Both the position numbers and the translations under genes were made by a program. 64,000 nt of DNA from a virus. The notes below the pieces were generated by a model. It saw nothing but the letters and a program-made list of their open reading frames with translations, did no database searches and was not told the origin of the DNA. Shown piece by piece: positions 8,648-16,390 of this stretch (within the stretch, counting starts at the first letter, position 1; every line of letters starts with the position of its first letter). Location of the stretch: positions 1 to 64,000 of IMG/VR virus record IMGVR_UViG_3300020463_000001; one strand, written 5' to 3'.

Positions 8648-9750
8648 TATCCCCCCTGTTGACGAATGGTGATACTGTTTCCGCCATCCCCAAGTTTTAT
8701 AATAGAAGGTCTTTCGTCTGTATAGGTATATATATCAAAATTAGCATCTGATTCAAATTTCAAACTAATGACACCAGTAACTTGACGATAAAACCATACA
8801 GTCCCTGCTGCTTTATCTATGATAGTATTATACTGCGTTTGTGGGTCATAACCTAACATTGTTCCCTCTATGTTTACCCTACCAGTTTTCTTCTTAAGAC
8901 TTAGGGGATCTCGTATATCCAGCACCAACAATAAGTCTTGTAAGAAGTCTACATTGAGAAGATCTATGTCTAGTTCGCTGTATTCGTCCAGAGTTTCGCC
9001 TATGTCCTTGAAGTAGTCTCTTTCCAACTCATTAAACTCTAGGAAGTCTACATCAAGTATATTAGAATCAGAACTATCAGATTGTTCTTCATCTATAGCT
9101 TGTTCTATTTCATCTGGAGGTGATACGATAAACATATTGTCTATCTGGGAGACTGTGATATTTTCTACTTTTACTGGTTGTACGGGCGGACTGGATATAG
9201 TAGACACTGATGTTGCTTCAAATGCCTCGTCTAGGACTACGGTTCCTGCCTCGTTAGTGACTGTTATTTCACCTGAGGCTGCTCCAGTTGCGTCTGGTAG
9301 TAGAATAATAAGAGATCGTCCTAGTTCATCGATAGTAGTAGTGAAGTCAGTTCCCCTGATACCGATAGTGGCAACCGGAGTATTGATTCGTATATTGGAC
9401 TTATTCATCAACGCAAGTTTACCAGAGGCAAACCTCGCGGTTCCCTGTGCAAAGTTGAGAACCATTTTAGACTTGTCTGGATTGGGGTCATAGATGACAG
9501 AATCTATGACCACTTCACTATGTTCTGTAAGACGCAAATTTGACTCATCGAGGAAGGTGATAGCCATACGCCCATTATTAGTCACGGCAACATCATTCAA
9601 CAGAATATCCAGACCGGAAGATACCGATAAGTCAGAGGCAGATCTACTTATAGATGTTTCGCCTGTAAATTCTGTTATGTCGCCAATAGTGAATCCAAAA
9701 CAACAAAGAATACCGCTAGTCGCCAGTATCTTTTTGAACAATCGTAACAT
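8647..9750 (-). CDS. FecR-domain exported protein
   Basis: 367 residues. An N-terminal signal sequence (KKILATSGILCCFGFTIG) precedes a FecR domain at about residues 30-190: GETSISR, the LLNDVAVTNNGRMAITFLDESNLRLTE core, then GTARFASGKL and INTPVATIGIRGTDFTT, the hallmark TPxATxGxRGT. The remaining C-terminal half is acidic and unassigned. FecR domains act in periplasmic signalling and are often encoded beside CHASE2 cyclases, as here. It overlaps the upstream curlin-like gene by 35 bp, implying coupled translation. It probably senses or relays envelope or curli secretion state to the membrane cyclase. Confidence 0.88.
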   Translation of the reverse strand: MLRLFKKILATSGILCCFGFTIGDITEFTGETSISRSASDLSVSSGLDILLNDVAVTNNGRMAITFLDESNLRLTEHSEVVIDSVIYDPNPDKSKMVLNFAQGTARFASGKLALMNKSNIRINTPVATIGIRGTDFTTTIDELGRSLIILLPDATGAASGEITVTNEAGTVVLDEAFEATSVSTISSPPVQPVKVENITVSQIDNMFIVSPPDEIEQAIDEEQSDSSDSNILDVDFLEFNELERDYFKDIGETLDEYSELDIDLLNVDFLQDLLLVLDIRDPLSLKKKTGRVNIEGTMLGYDPQTQYNTIIDKAAGTVWFYRQVTGVISLKFESDANFDIYTYTDERPSIIKLGDGGNSITIRQQGG

Positions 9751-10456
9751 TTGCGCTATTTGAGTTCAGTTGTAGATCAATGTAACCCTTACATGATGCG
9801 ATTCCACTACAGGTTCCAGAAGACTGAGTAAAACTACCAGTTCCTCCAGTTCCCGTCCAGTTAACCTTCATGTAATGACCAGTAGAATCTGATTGGACTG
9901 ATGTGAAATCGTTATTTCCGCCAATAACATCCCAATCCCATGTGGCGTTAGCTGAGTTTATATCTACATCAAAATCATTATCATCACCACCAGTGATGTC
10001 TAAATCGAAATTTAGGTTATTTGCTGCTGATGATCCTGCTATATCTAAGTCCATGTCACTATTACTTGATGTAATATCGACATCCATATCCATATCATCC
10101 GCATCGTTGCTGCCTGCTCCGATATTCCAGTCCCAAGTGTTGGTGTTACCTGTCCACTTAAGGTCTATCGTAGACGTATCTAGGATAATTGGCCCGAATA
10201 AGTCGTTGTTGTTACCAACTTGGTCTATATTCATCGTCAATGTGGTAGCGGTAATCAACATATCTGTTGCGACTACTCCACTAGACAATGTACCCCCGAC
10301 TTTGTTTCCGTAACCAAACTGGTCAAACGTAGCAATAAATGTATTACCTGATTGTTGTATCCAGATTTCGTTATCTGTCGCTGCTGCGCCGAACACACTC
10401 GACGGCAATAATATAGCCATAACAAAAAATAACATTTTGTTAAATTTATTAAGCAT
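9716..10456 (-). CDS. Curlin-like exported repeat protein, Asp/Asn-rich
   Basis: 246 residues with a clear signal peptide (MLFFVMAILLPSSVFGAA, cleavage near AAA). Curlin-like units at the N-terminus (IWIQQSGNTFIATFDQFGYG, MNIDQVGNNND) are followed by an unusual Asp/Asn ladder (DMDMDVDITSSNSDMDLDI and similar, about residues 110-165) with alternating residues suited to beta strands. Two Cys (CSGIASC) near the C-terminus parallel those of the other curlin-like protein. It overlaps CsgG by 8 bp and the FecR gene by 35 bp. Likely a secreted amyloid-type subunit or nucleator; the Asp ladder could bind divalent cations. Confidence 0.75.
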   Translation of the reverse strand: MLNKFNKMLFFVMAILLPSSVFGAAATDNEIWIQQSGNTFIATFDQFGYGNKVGGTLSSGVVATDMLITATTLTMNIDQVGNNNDLFGPIILDTSTIDLKWTGNTNTWDWNIGAGSNDADDMDMDVDITSSNSDMDLDIAGSSAANNLNFDLDITGGDDNDFDVDINSANATWDWDVIGGNNDFTSVQSDSTGHYMKVNWTGTGGTGSFTQSSGTCSGIASCKGYIDLQLNSNSANVTIVQKDTGD

Positions 10457-11354
10457 TGCTTTCTTCCTCTCTGTCGTATTCAGAAGATGGAGTTCTGCCC
10501 TCTATCTTCCAAAATCCCCTGTCGTTACCTTGATATATCATCTCTAAGACTGCTGCTTCTATTGCGGTTCTTGTCGCATAGGTAACACTCTCATTTTCTG
10601 ATACACCATCTTCCAACTCTACCAGTTTGGTGTCCATGTCTATAAATTTGAACACATCAACGCCTCCACCTACTGATAGTATAGTCTTTCGACTTTGTAC
10701 GTTCAACAATACCTCTCCTGTGAGTGTGCTAACTGCCCTTAGACTTATCACTACAGAGTCTCTCCTGTATTGTCTCGTAAATCCTATTCCTAAGTATCTT
10801 GCTCCCTTACCCCCAGTTTCTATGTTGGTATCGTAGCCTATAATACCTCCTTCTATTATCATTCCAGCAAATAGTAATGGTTGTATATTTGCCTTCGGAC
10901 TATCTTCTGACTGATGTTTCTTTCTTGTAGAGAGTATTATCTGTCTTTCTCTCACCAGATGATCTATACCATTTCTCTCTACAACCCGAAACCATCTACC
11001 TTTCCCTGCAGTCTTGAGCGCATCTATTAACATCTCTGTTGCGCCCTGAGTAACCGCTGTCGAGAAAGATGCGACATTATCCTGTCTCTTTCTTTGCCCT
11101 GTCTTGTCTGCGAAGTTATATACTGCGACAATAGGCATTTTCTCTGCTGGAGGCAAGTTCAGAAGCTTCTGATAACTAGGAAGTTTAACAACTTCCGGTT
11201 CCTCCACGCACTCCAGAAAATCCATCTTTCGCCATTCCCCTTCCTGATTCTTGAAGGGGGCCAACTTACACCCCAATCCCTCTTTGGTAAAAAGAGGAAG
11301 ACTAGAACATCCCATCAGAAGAATGGACATTATGAGCAATGCCGCTATCTTCAT
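10449..11354 (-). CDS. csgG: CsgG-type curli secretion lipoprotein
   Basis: 301 residues, a little longer than E. coli CsgG. A lipoprotein signal ends at the lipobox LLMGC (Cys16). The CsgG domain follows: MPIVAVYNFADKTGQRK (about 73-90), SFSTAVTQGATEMLIDAL, FRVVERNGIDHLVRERQII, and AGMIIEGGIIGYDTN, in the order expected for the outer-membrane nonameric pore. Operon partners are CsgF directly upstream and curlin-like cargo directly downstream. Role: export of curlin-like subunits across the outer membrane. CsgG homologues have been noted in marine T4-like phages before; the rest of the set is what is unusual. Confidence 0.93.
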   Translation of the reverse strand: MKIAALLIMSILLMGCSSLPLFTKEGLGCKLAPFKNQEGEWRKMDFLECVEEPEVVKLPSYQKLLNLPPAEKMPIVAVYNFADKTGQRKRQDNVASFSTAVTQGATEMLIDALKTAGKGRWFRVVERNGIDHLVRERQIILSTRKKHQSEDSPKANIQPLLFAGMIIEGGIIGYDTNIETGGKGARYLGIGFTRQYRRDSVVISLRAVSTLTGEVLLNVQSRKTILSVGGGVDVFKFIDMDTKLVELEDGVSENESVTYATRTAIEAAVLEMIYQGNDRGFWKIEGRTPSSEYDREEESNA

Positions 11355-11839
11355 TAGAAACCTCCGGTGCCTATAGGTATTTCTATAACAGTTTCTGTCC
11401 CATCATCGTCTACAATTGTCATTCTAATGACTTCGCTTCCATCCTCACTAGTAACCACTTCGTAAGTGACCATATTACCTTCTAGTGCGAATGATCCAAA
11501 CCTAGCACCTTCTTCGTTGTTAAACATATTATCCACTAATTGTTTGGATAATTGTGCGTAGATTCTACTCTCCAAGTTCCTTATAAACTTAGCGAGGGTA
11601 GTATTGTCTGCTTCTCTCTCAGCTGACCTTTGGGCCGACTCTAGAGATTCTTCTATATCTTGTTTTCTACTAAACTGTTGGTTCTCTATCGTAAGATAGT
11701 GTGAACCAGTTCCTCTCCCAGAGAACGATGGAGACTTAAATTGATGTACAATTTCGTCTCCGTGTACTTCCACAGAAATAGGCATTGTCAGAAATCCGAC
11801 AATTAAAACTAATACTACCTTGGATATTGCAGTATCCAT
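11354..11839 (-). CDS. csgF: CsgF-type curli assembly factor
   Basis: 161 residues with a signal peptide (VVLVLIVGFLTMPISVEVHG). The mature start EIVHQFKSPSFSGRGTGSHY matches the CsgF N-terminal segment (QFxNPxFGGxxxNG...L) that inserts into the CsgG channel, followed by a helical region and a beta-rich C-terminus. It is longer than E. coli CsgF (138) owing to an Arg/Glu-rich insertion at about residues 55-85. The stop overlaps the CsgG start by one base. It should sit on the extracellular face of CsgG and couple secretion to nucleation. CsgE was considered and fits less well. Confidence 0.8.
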   Translation of the reverse strand: MDTAISKVVLVLIVGFLTMPISVEVHGDEIVHQFKSPSFSGRGTGSHYLTIENQQFSRKQDIEESLESAQRSAEREADNTTLAKFIRNLESRIYAQLSKQLVDNMFNNEEGARFGSFALEGNMVTYEVVTSEDGSEVIRMTIVDDDGTETVIEIPIGTGGF

Positions 11840-11864
11840 ACCAAACTCCTCTCTCCCCTAAAAA

Positions 11865-12167
11865 TTATTCAGTATCTTTTTCTAATAATTCTAAGGCTCT
11901 TTTTTCTTTTTGATCTCTGATTATCGCTTCTTTCTCACGATACTCTAAGACTACATTTACCTTTTGTTGTAATCGAATAAGGTCTTGATCCATCATTCTA
12001 GTTTGATCAATAACCCTAATCAATGCCTTATGCATTGTTCCTAGTGAGACGTTTATCTTATTATTGATAAACCACCACACATAGTAAACAAAATAACCCA
12101 TTCCTACTGCCATGATTATGGGAAACCCAAAATCAGATACAGCAGTAGACAACATCTTCATATCCAT
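11865..12167 (-). CDS. Small membrane protein with cytoplasmic coiled coil (paralogue 1)
   Basis: 100 residues: one membrane helix (about 14-33, FPIIMAVGMGYFVYYVWWF) and then a helical, charged tail. The layout and several residues (FGFPI..AVGMG / VGIPIAGALVMG; LGTM / LGTL; DQDLIRLQ / NEILKIDLL) match the gene at 12342-12638, so the two look like diverged duplicates. They are the first genes of the curli operon. A holin-like or envelope-adaptor role is possible; no family recognised. Confidence 0.6.
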   Translation of the reverse strand: MDMKMLSTAVSDFGFPIIMAVGMGYFVYYVWWFINNKINVSLGTMHKALIRVIDQTRMMDQDLIRLQQKVNVVLEYREKEAIIRDQKEKRALELLEKDTE

Positions 12168-12178
12168 AAATCTATCCG

Positions 12179-12319
12179 TTATCTAAATCTTCTATCACCA
12201 CCACTAATCATCAACCTCTTTGTTGCACATTTAGAACAAAGTGTTTTATTCCATATAAAGGCCATTTCTAAGACAGTTCCCTTGAACTTACAATCGTGAC
12301 ATTTAAGTAAATCGCTCAC
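12179..12319 (-). CDS. 46-residue zinc-ribbon peptide
   Basis: GTG start chosen because a full AGGAGGT lies seven bases before it. The protein has two CxxC pairs (CHDCKFKGT at residues 7-10 and CSKC at 29-32), the spacing of a small zinc ribbon, and a basic C-terminus. It sits between the two related membrane-protein genes. Function unknown. Confidence 0.65.
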   Translation of the reverse strand: MSDLLKCHDCKFKGTVLEMAFIWNKTLCSKCATKRLMISGGDRRFR

Positions 12320-12341
12320 GACTCTTACCTCCTAAAAAATG

Positions 12342-12638
12342 TTAATCTCTCCTTACGTCGAGTTTCTCATCCTCTATGAAATTTTCTGCCCTAGCAACTC
12401 TGTCTATGTCTGGTTTTAATTCTAGTGCGCTACTTACTAATAAATCAATCTTCAATATTTCATTACTCATCACTCTCGCTCTATTCTCAAGCGATTCCGC
12501 AAAACTAGTCAGAGTTCCCAAAGTAGAAATAATTCCGTCCATCAATTGTTTCAGTACTAACATGATAAAGACACCCATCACCAGAGCCCCGGCGATAGGT
12601 ATACCCACATCTTTTGCAAATATTAAAAATGCTTCCAT
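12342..12638 (-). CDS. Small membrane protein with cytoplasmic coiled coil (paralogue 2)
   Basis: 98 residues: N-terminal membrane helix (about 12-32, GIPIAGALVMGVFIMLVL) then a charged helical region ending DVRRD. It resembles the protein at 11865-12167. It is the promoter-proximal gene of the curli operon, 29 bp after TATAAATA. Role unknown; holin-like topology is possible. Confidence 0.6.
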   Translation of the reverse strand: MEAFLIFAKDVGIPIAGALVMGVFIMLVLKQLMDGIISTLGTLTSFAESLENRARVMSNEILKIDLLVSSALELKPDIDRVARAENFIEDEKLDVRRD

Positions 12639-12666
12639 TATGTCTCTTCCATTACATACGTCACAC

Positions 12667-12674
12667 TATTTATA
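12667..12674 (-). promoter_or_regulatory. T4-type late promoter TATAAATA for the curli operon
   Basis: The minus strand shows the full octamer 29 bp before the first gene of the operon. The plus strand has a near match (CATAAATA, 12683-12690) back to back with it. Confidence 0.6.
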
Positions 12675-12691
12675 AAAAAACACATAAATAA

Positions 12692-12720
12692 TTGACAAAT
12701 CCTCGTTTATTTGATATGGT
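12692..12720 (+). promoter_or_regulatory. Sigma70-type promoter giving a very short leader
   Basis: TTGACA, 17-bp spacer, TATGGT. The expected transcription start (about 12727) is only about four bases before the ATG at 12731. Confidence 0.6.
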
Positions 12721-12730
12721 ATACGGTAAT

Positions 12731-12925
12731 ATGGAAATGAGTAAAGAAGATCTGTTGAAACTCCTCTGGTTACAACAGAAGAAAATAGAACTACTTGAGA
12801 AAGAAAAGGGTAGGGATGATGGTTTGGATTATACTGCTAAGATTGCACATGATCCGAATACAGTGGAATCTAATGAGTCGGTTGAAGTAATTGGAGAGGT
12901 TCATGAGCCGGATAGCAAATCTTGA
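12731..12925 (+). CDS. Small acidic protein, unknown function
   Basis: 64 residues, MEMSKEDLLKLLWLQQ then a charged helix and an acidic tail. The start at 12731 is preferred because the -35 and -10 boxes lie immediately upstream; a further ATG is at 12737. No Shine-Dalgarno is visible. First of a run of overlapping small genes. Confidence 0.55.
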   Translation: MEMSKEDLLKLLWLQQKKIELLEKEKGRDDGLDYTAKIAHDPNTVESNESVEVIGEVHEPDSKS

Positions 12926-13088
12926 GAAATCAAGAAAATTGATTGATGATATAAAGAGAAACCATGATCTCTTGAGGGCCATGGTTGCATTGGAAGAAGT
13001 GAGGTTCAGTACTTCTGAAATACTCAAACAAGAGACTGAGATGATAGGTTCTGTCAAGAATCTATATGATCATTTGGGGAAGAAATAA
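12903..13088 (+). CDS. Small helical protein, unknown function
   Basis: 61 residues, entirely helical and charged (MSRIANLEKSRKLIDDIKRN). ATG at 12903 has GGAG ten bases upstream and overlaps the preceding gene by 23 bp, suggesting coupled translation. No family recognised. Confidence 0.6.
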   Translation: MSRIANLEKSRKLIDDIKRNHDLLRAMVALEEVRFSTSEILKQETEMIGSVKNLYDHLGKK

Positions 13089-13222
13089 TGTCAGAATCCC
13101 TATATAATAGAAGAATTGGTGCTGCATTGCGTCTTGCAATGAAGAGTAAAGAGGGTACTTGGGCAAACGAGTACTGGAATAGAGTTGTAGAACAACTCAA
13201 GAAGAACAAAAATGCCGAGTGA
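13088..13222 (+). CDS. 44-residue basic protein, unknown function
   Basis: Starts on the last base of the preceding stop codon (TAATG). The sequence (MSESLYNRRIGAALRLAMKS..WANEYWNRVVEQLKK) is amphipathic and basic. It overlaps the next gene by 11 bp. Confidence 0.55.
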   Translation: MSESLYNRRIGAALRLAMKSKEGTWANEYWNRVVEQLKKNKNAE

Positions 13223-13358
13223 TGATGATATTGTGACTCTGAGAAGACTCTTAACGCAACAAACTGCTGTTGTGGAATTGTCTGACGAAAGAAGAATGCG
13301 AGTTCTTATGATGTTACTATCTATTATCAGAAAAAATAATATACAGTTGAGGGTATAA
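13212..13358 (+). CDS. 48-residue helical protein, unknown function
   Basis: ATG at 13212 lies inside the end of the preceding gene. Sequence MPSDDDIVTLRRLLTQQ.. ends in IIRKNNIQLRV; probably one helix. It ends one base before the next start. Evidence is gene packing only. Confidence 0.5.
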   Translation: MPSDDDIVTLRRLLTQQTAVVELSDERRMRVLMMLLSIIRKNNIQLRV

Positions 13359-13359
13359 T

Positions 13360-13542
13360 ATGGAACGAGATATGGAACAATTCTGTGCTAAACTTGATGC
13401 GGTTGCCAGTAAGGCCCAACAAATTAAAGATTTACTCGCGAAAGGTAAAGAGGCCTCCAATGTCAATTTTGCGATTGATGATCTACATCAATTATCAACC
13501 GAACTCAAACATTCTAAGATAGATGATAGTTCCGCCGGTTAA
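13360..13542 (+). CDS. 60-residue helical protein, unknown function
   Basis: MERDMEQFCAKLDAVASKAQ then QQIKDLLAKGKEA; a soluble, charged helical protein closing the small-gene run. It starts one base after the previous stop. No family recognised. Confidence 0.55.
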   Translation: MERDMEQFCAKLDAVASKAQQIKDLLAKGKEASNVNFAIDDLHQLSTELKHSKIDDSSAG

Positions 13543-13640
13543 TCCAGTCTATATGATGTCCGATAGGATACGAAAGTATAGATTTAACGTCTATACTACG
13601 GACATCCGCACTCACCAAAAACCATTCCGACAAAAAGTAC

Positions 13641-13669
13641 TTGACATATTGGTCTAAATTTAGTATCAT
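13641..13669 (+). promoter_or_regulatory. Sigma70-type promoter, nearly leaderless
   Basis: TTGACA, 17-bp spacer containing the palindrome CTAAATTTAG, then TATCAT. The expected start (about 13676) falls on or next to the ATG at 13677. Confidence 0.6.
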
Positions 13670-13676
13670 GTGTAAC

Positions 13677-14111
13677 ATGAAAAAAATAATCCTAACAGCA
13701 CTTCTGGTGCCTGTCATCGCACACTCGCAAGAACCTTACTGTGACTACGAGAATAATGTCAAGACATTCTATGAAAATAGAATACAGTCTGTGTCTATGG
13801 TTAAGAAGTCGGTTACACCGTATATAGACGATCTTAGAATGTGTCATATATCTGCAAAGATAAAGTTAAATGAAGAATGGCACTGGGCTGATGGTAAATA
13901 CGCATTTAATACTGATATGTCAGAAGAGGATGCGTGTAGTCGAGCACTCCATAAAGCGAAAGAACAAGTCATGAGAGAGAAATCTCTTGAATTTATAACA
14001 TCTAACTCCGACATGATGTGTAAGAACACACAATCTATTGCTGTAAATTATAATAACAGTGGTAGAATGTCATGTCGAAAAAACCACAATGGAGTGTATT
14101 TTTGTAGGTAA
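13677..14111 (+). CDS. Exported cysteine-containing protein
   Basis: 144 residues with a classic signal peptide (MKKIILTALLVPVIAHS, cleavage before QEPYC). The mature part has seven Cys, including a C-terminal pair C-x10-C (CRKNHNGVYFC) resembling the tail of the small lipoproteins at 17.7 and 24.0 kb. The start at 13677 is preferred over 13668, which lies in the -10 box. Followed by membrane and lipoprotein genes, so an envelope role is likely; function unknown. Confidence 0.65.
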   Translation: MKKIILTALLVPVIAHSQEPYCDYENNVKTFYENRIQSVSMVKKSVTPYIDDLRMCHISAKIKLNEEWHWADGKYAFNTDMSEEDACSRALHKAKEQVMREKSLEFITSNSDMMCKNTQSIAVNYNNSGRMSCRKNHNGVYFCR

Positions 14112-14113
14112 TT

Positions 14114-14263
14114 ATGAAAAAATTATTAATCGGATTTGTTCTGGGTATGATCGTATCGGCGTATTATCCAAACATAGGGTCAGATTTGGTTCAAGCAACT
14201 AGAGATAGGTTTGTTGAGACTGGTCTGAAAGACAGAATCATTAATAAACTTGAGGAAATATAA
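14114..14263 (+). CDS. 49-residue membrane-anchored peptide
   Basis: N-terminal hydrophobic stretch MKKLLIGFVLGMIVSAYY then a charged amphipathic helix (DRFVETGLKDRIINKLEEI). The stop shares a base with the start of the lipoprotein gene downstream. Function unknown. Confidence 0.6.
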   Translation: MKKLLIGFVLGMIVSAYYPNIGSDLVQATRDRFVETGLKDRIINKLEEI

Positions 14264-14838
14264 TGATGAAACGCGAAATTCTTGCAGCGGCGGCTGTATC
14301 ACTCTTTGTACTTGGCGGTTGTGCTAGTAACTCCGCGAAGGTTGCAAAGGCAAACTACAAACAGGCAGTCAAGTCTACTAAATCGGTAATGAAGAGTATC
14401 CCTAGTTGGTATGTTGATTTACCCAAAGATGAAGTTTCAGTATACTCTTCTGGTTCTGCAACTTCTCCTGATTTGCAGATGTCAGTTGATATTGCAATAA
14501 TGAACGCAAAGAGAACTCTTGCGGATCGTCTGAATGGCAAATTGCGGTCACAGACAAAATCTTATTTGTCTAGTGTAGGTAATTCTGCAGAGAATGTCAA
14601 TCTTCTTACAAATATTGAGAGAACATCTAAGAACTTAATTGCAGATACAGTCGTATCGGGTTATACTGTAGATAAGACTGAGATTATACAAGAAGGCCCA
14701 CGATATCGTGTATATGTTCTTCTTAAGTATAATGATGCCCGATTGAGCATGGCACTAAACAGTGGCCAGGGTAGTGCAGAACTGCTTGCGTCTAGTTCTT
14801 TTGATGAATTGGATTCTAGTGTAGAAGGGGGTCAATAA
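14263..14838 (+). CDS. LPP20-like outer-membrane lipoprotein
   Basis: 191 residues. A lipoprotein signal ends at VLGGC (Cys20). The body resembles the LPP20 family: IPSWYVDLP near residue 46, then GSATSPDLQMSVDIAIMNAK, ADRLNGKL and ISGY/YRVYVLLKY-like strands near the end. Family members are outer-membrane lipoproteins of unclear function in Gram-negative bacteria. It is translationally coupled to both neighbours. Carriage by a phage suggests modification of the host envelope during infection. Confidence 0.75.
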   Translation: MMKREILAAAAVSLFVLGGCASNSAKVAKANYKQAVKSTKSVMKSIPSWYVDLPKDEVSVYSSGSATSPDLQMSVDIAIMNAKRTLADRLNGKLRSQTKSYLSSVGNSAENVNLLTNIERTSKNLIADTVVSGYTVDKTEIIQEGPRYRVYVLLKYNDARLSMALNSGQGSAELLASSSFDELDSSVEGGQ

Positions 14839-15170
14839 TGAAACGAATGAGTGCTGCTCAACGGACTCGACATATCGCAAACGCGAAAAGGAGTCTCAAA
14901 GAAACTCGTAGGCGCAAAATTACCCTACGAAAAAATAGAAATGAACTATTCTTTTCTAAAAAACGTATCAGAGACCAGATAAAAGGACTTCAGGCACTAC
15001 ATGATGCTGGATTTACTGATGAACAAATTGCAGAGTTATTCTCTGGAAATAAACGACAGGCTGTAGAGGATAAAGTCCGTGATGACTATAACTCTACCTA
15101 TGTTACTCCAGAGGATTCTGAAGGAGTATCTGATGCTGAATTTACGGAAGAACCTATTGAGGAAAAGTAA
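14838..15170 (+). CDS. Basic-to-acidic small protein, unknown function
   Basis: 110 residues: a strongly basic N-terminal half (KRSLKETRRRKITLRKNRNE) and an acidic C-terminus. Residues 47-70 (LQALHDAGFTDEQIAELFSG) look like a helix-turn-helix or UBA-like helix pair. Shares a base with both neighbours. No family recognised. Confidence 0.55.
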   Translation: MKRMSAAQRTRHIANAKRSLKETRRRKITLRKNRNELFFSKKRIRDQIKGLQALHDAGFTDEQIAELFSGNKRQAVEDKVRDDYNSTYVTPEDSEGVSDAEFTEEPIEEK

Positions 15171-15370
15171 TGGAATTATTCTTGGGAGTAACCTGTGTAA
15201 TCATAGGAGTTGCCTACACATCATACAGAACTGGACTACATAGAGGGGCAGAATGGACTTTGCAGTCTTTACATGAAAGGAAAATCATCATCTTTGATCG
15301 ATGGGGAAATCCAGAACCAAACTTTATGTTGATCAATAAGGATACATTCCAAGAAACGCCCCCCGATTAA
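15170..15370 (+). CDS. Small single-span membrane protein
   Basis: 66 residues with an N-terminal hydrophobic segment (MELFLGVTCVIIGVAYTSY) and a soluble tail containing RWGNPEPNF. Coupled to the preceding gene. Function unknown. Confidence 0.55.
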   Translation: MELFLGVTCVIIGVAYTSYRTGLHRGAEWTLQSLHERKIIIFDRWGNPEPNFMLINKDTFQETPPD

Positions 15371-15473
15371 CGAATAATTGAGGTAAAATGGAAAAACAAT
15401 TGAGATATATAGTATGTCGGTAAAAATTGTGACAAACTTTTGACATCGGCGAGAGAAACTAAGGAGAAAACTT

Positions 15474-16100
15474 ATGAAAATCTCAACAAAACTTGTTGTG
15501 CTATTTGGATTGTTATTCGGTTCAGTATCCGCCAACGCAGTGGAAATGTCCACAACAATCGGACTTGGGTCTGATTACTTCTGGAGAGGCGTATCCCAAA
15601 ACTCAGGTAACCCAGCATTAAGTGGTGGCACAGAAATCTCTCAAGGAGGATTCTATGTCGGCGTGTGGGGTAGTCAAGTTGATTTTGGTGACGATGCGTC
15701 ATATGAATACGATCTATACGGCGGATATGGAGTTTCTTTAACAGAAGAAATATCTGTAGGCGTAGGAATGGTTCGATATATGTATGACCATAGTTACGAT
15801 GCGGCTGAGGAAGTTTTTGTAACTGGCTCGTACAGATCACTTGATGTTGAATATTACAGAAATCGTGATCGTTCACTGTCGGATTTGGACTACTTTTCAG
15901 TAAGTACAGTCTTGCCTGGCATTTCTGTGGTAGATGTATCAGTACAATATGGACAATTTGGAGATGGCACAGACCATAAAGGAGTTACATTATCTAAGTC
16001 TTTGACTGATAAGGTTGATGTATCTCTCTTGGTAAGATCTACAGTTAGATCTGACCAATTCTGGGATGACGCCGCAGTGAGTATCTCGTATACTTTCTAA
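15474..16100 (+). CDS. TorF-family outer-membrane porin-like protein
   Basis: 208 residues with a signal peptide (KLVVLFGLLFGSVSANA). The mature start VEMSTTIGLGSDYFWRGVSQ is the signature opening of the TorF/Gcw_chp putative porin family, followed by alternating amphipathic strands and a C-terminal aromatic signature (VSISYTF) recognised by the BAM machinery. An AAGGAG site precedes the ATG and a strong terminator follows. It would insert into the host outer membrane; changes in uptake or in receptor exposure are possible roles. Confidence 0.85.
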   Translation: MKISTKLVVLFGLLFGSVSANAVEMSTTIGLGSDYFWRGVSQNSGNPALSGGTEISQGGFYVGVWGSQVDFGDDASYEYDLYGGYGVSLTEEISVGVGMVRYMYDHSYDAAEEVFVTGSYRSLDVEYYRNRDRSLSDLDYFSVSTVLPGISVVDVSVQYGQFGDGTDHKGVTLSKSLTDKVDVSLLVRSTVRSDQFWDDAAVSISYTF

Positions 16101-16110
16101 AATATGATTT

Positions 16111-16147
16111 TATGTTTGTGGGCCTTCGGGCCCATAAACATATTTTT
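16111..16147 (+). terminator. Rho-independent terminator after the porin gene
   Basis: A 14-bp stem with one mismatch, TTCG tetraloop, followed by TTTTT. Confidence 0.9.
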
Positions 16148-16159
16148 ATAAGGTAGATA

Positions 16160-16390
16160 ATGATAGAAAAGAAACGCAATAGATGGGTTTACACCGATGA
16201 AACTACTGGTGCAAGATTTCGACTGTCAAAAGAAGAACTGCATAATCATTCAATAGCATTAAGACCTTCTCACATATATATAGTAGAGAATCCTAATAAG
16301 ATTCCTACATCAGAGCTCAAAGAACAACTCATAGAAAGTTGGTTTGGTTCTGAGAATGAAATGTATAAGAAGGTGAAAAATGAAAAGTAA
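16160..16390 (+). CDS. Hypothetical protein
   Basis: 76 residues, MIEKKRNRWVYTDETTGARF then LSKEELHNHS; soluble, basic. AGGTAG lies before ATG. It overlaps the next gene by 11 bp. No family recognised. Confidence 0.6.
   Translation: MIEKKRNRWVYTDETTGARFRLSKEELHNHSIALRPSHIYIVENPNKIPTSELKEQLIESWFGSENEMYKKVKNEK

Noticed and set aside
11354-11839. CsgE instead of CsgF
   Set aside because: The mature N-terminus QFKSPSFSGRGTGSHY fits the CsgF insertion segment and no CsgE motif was seen.
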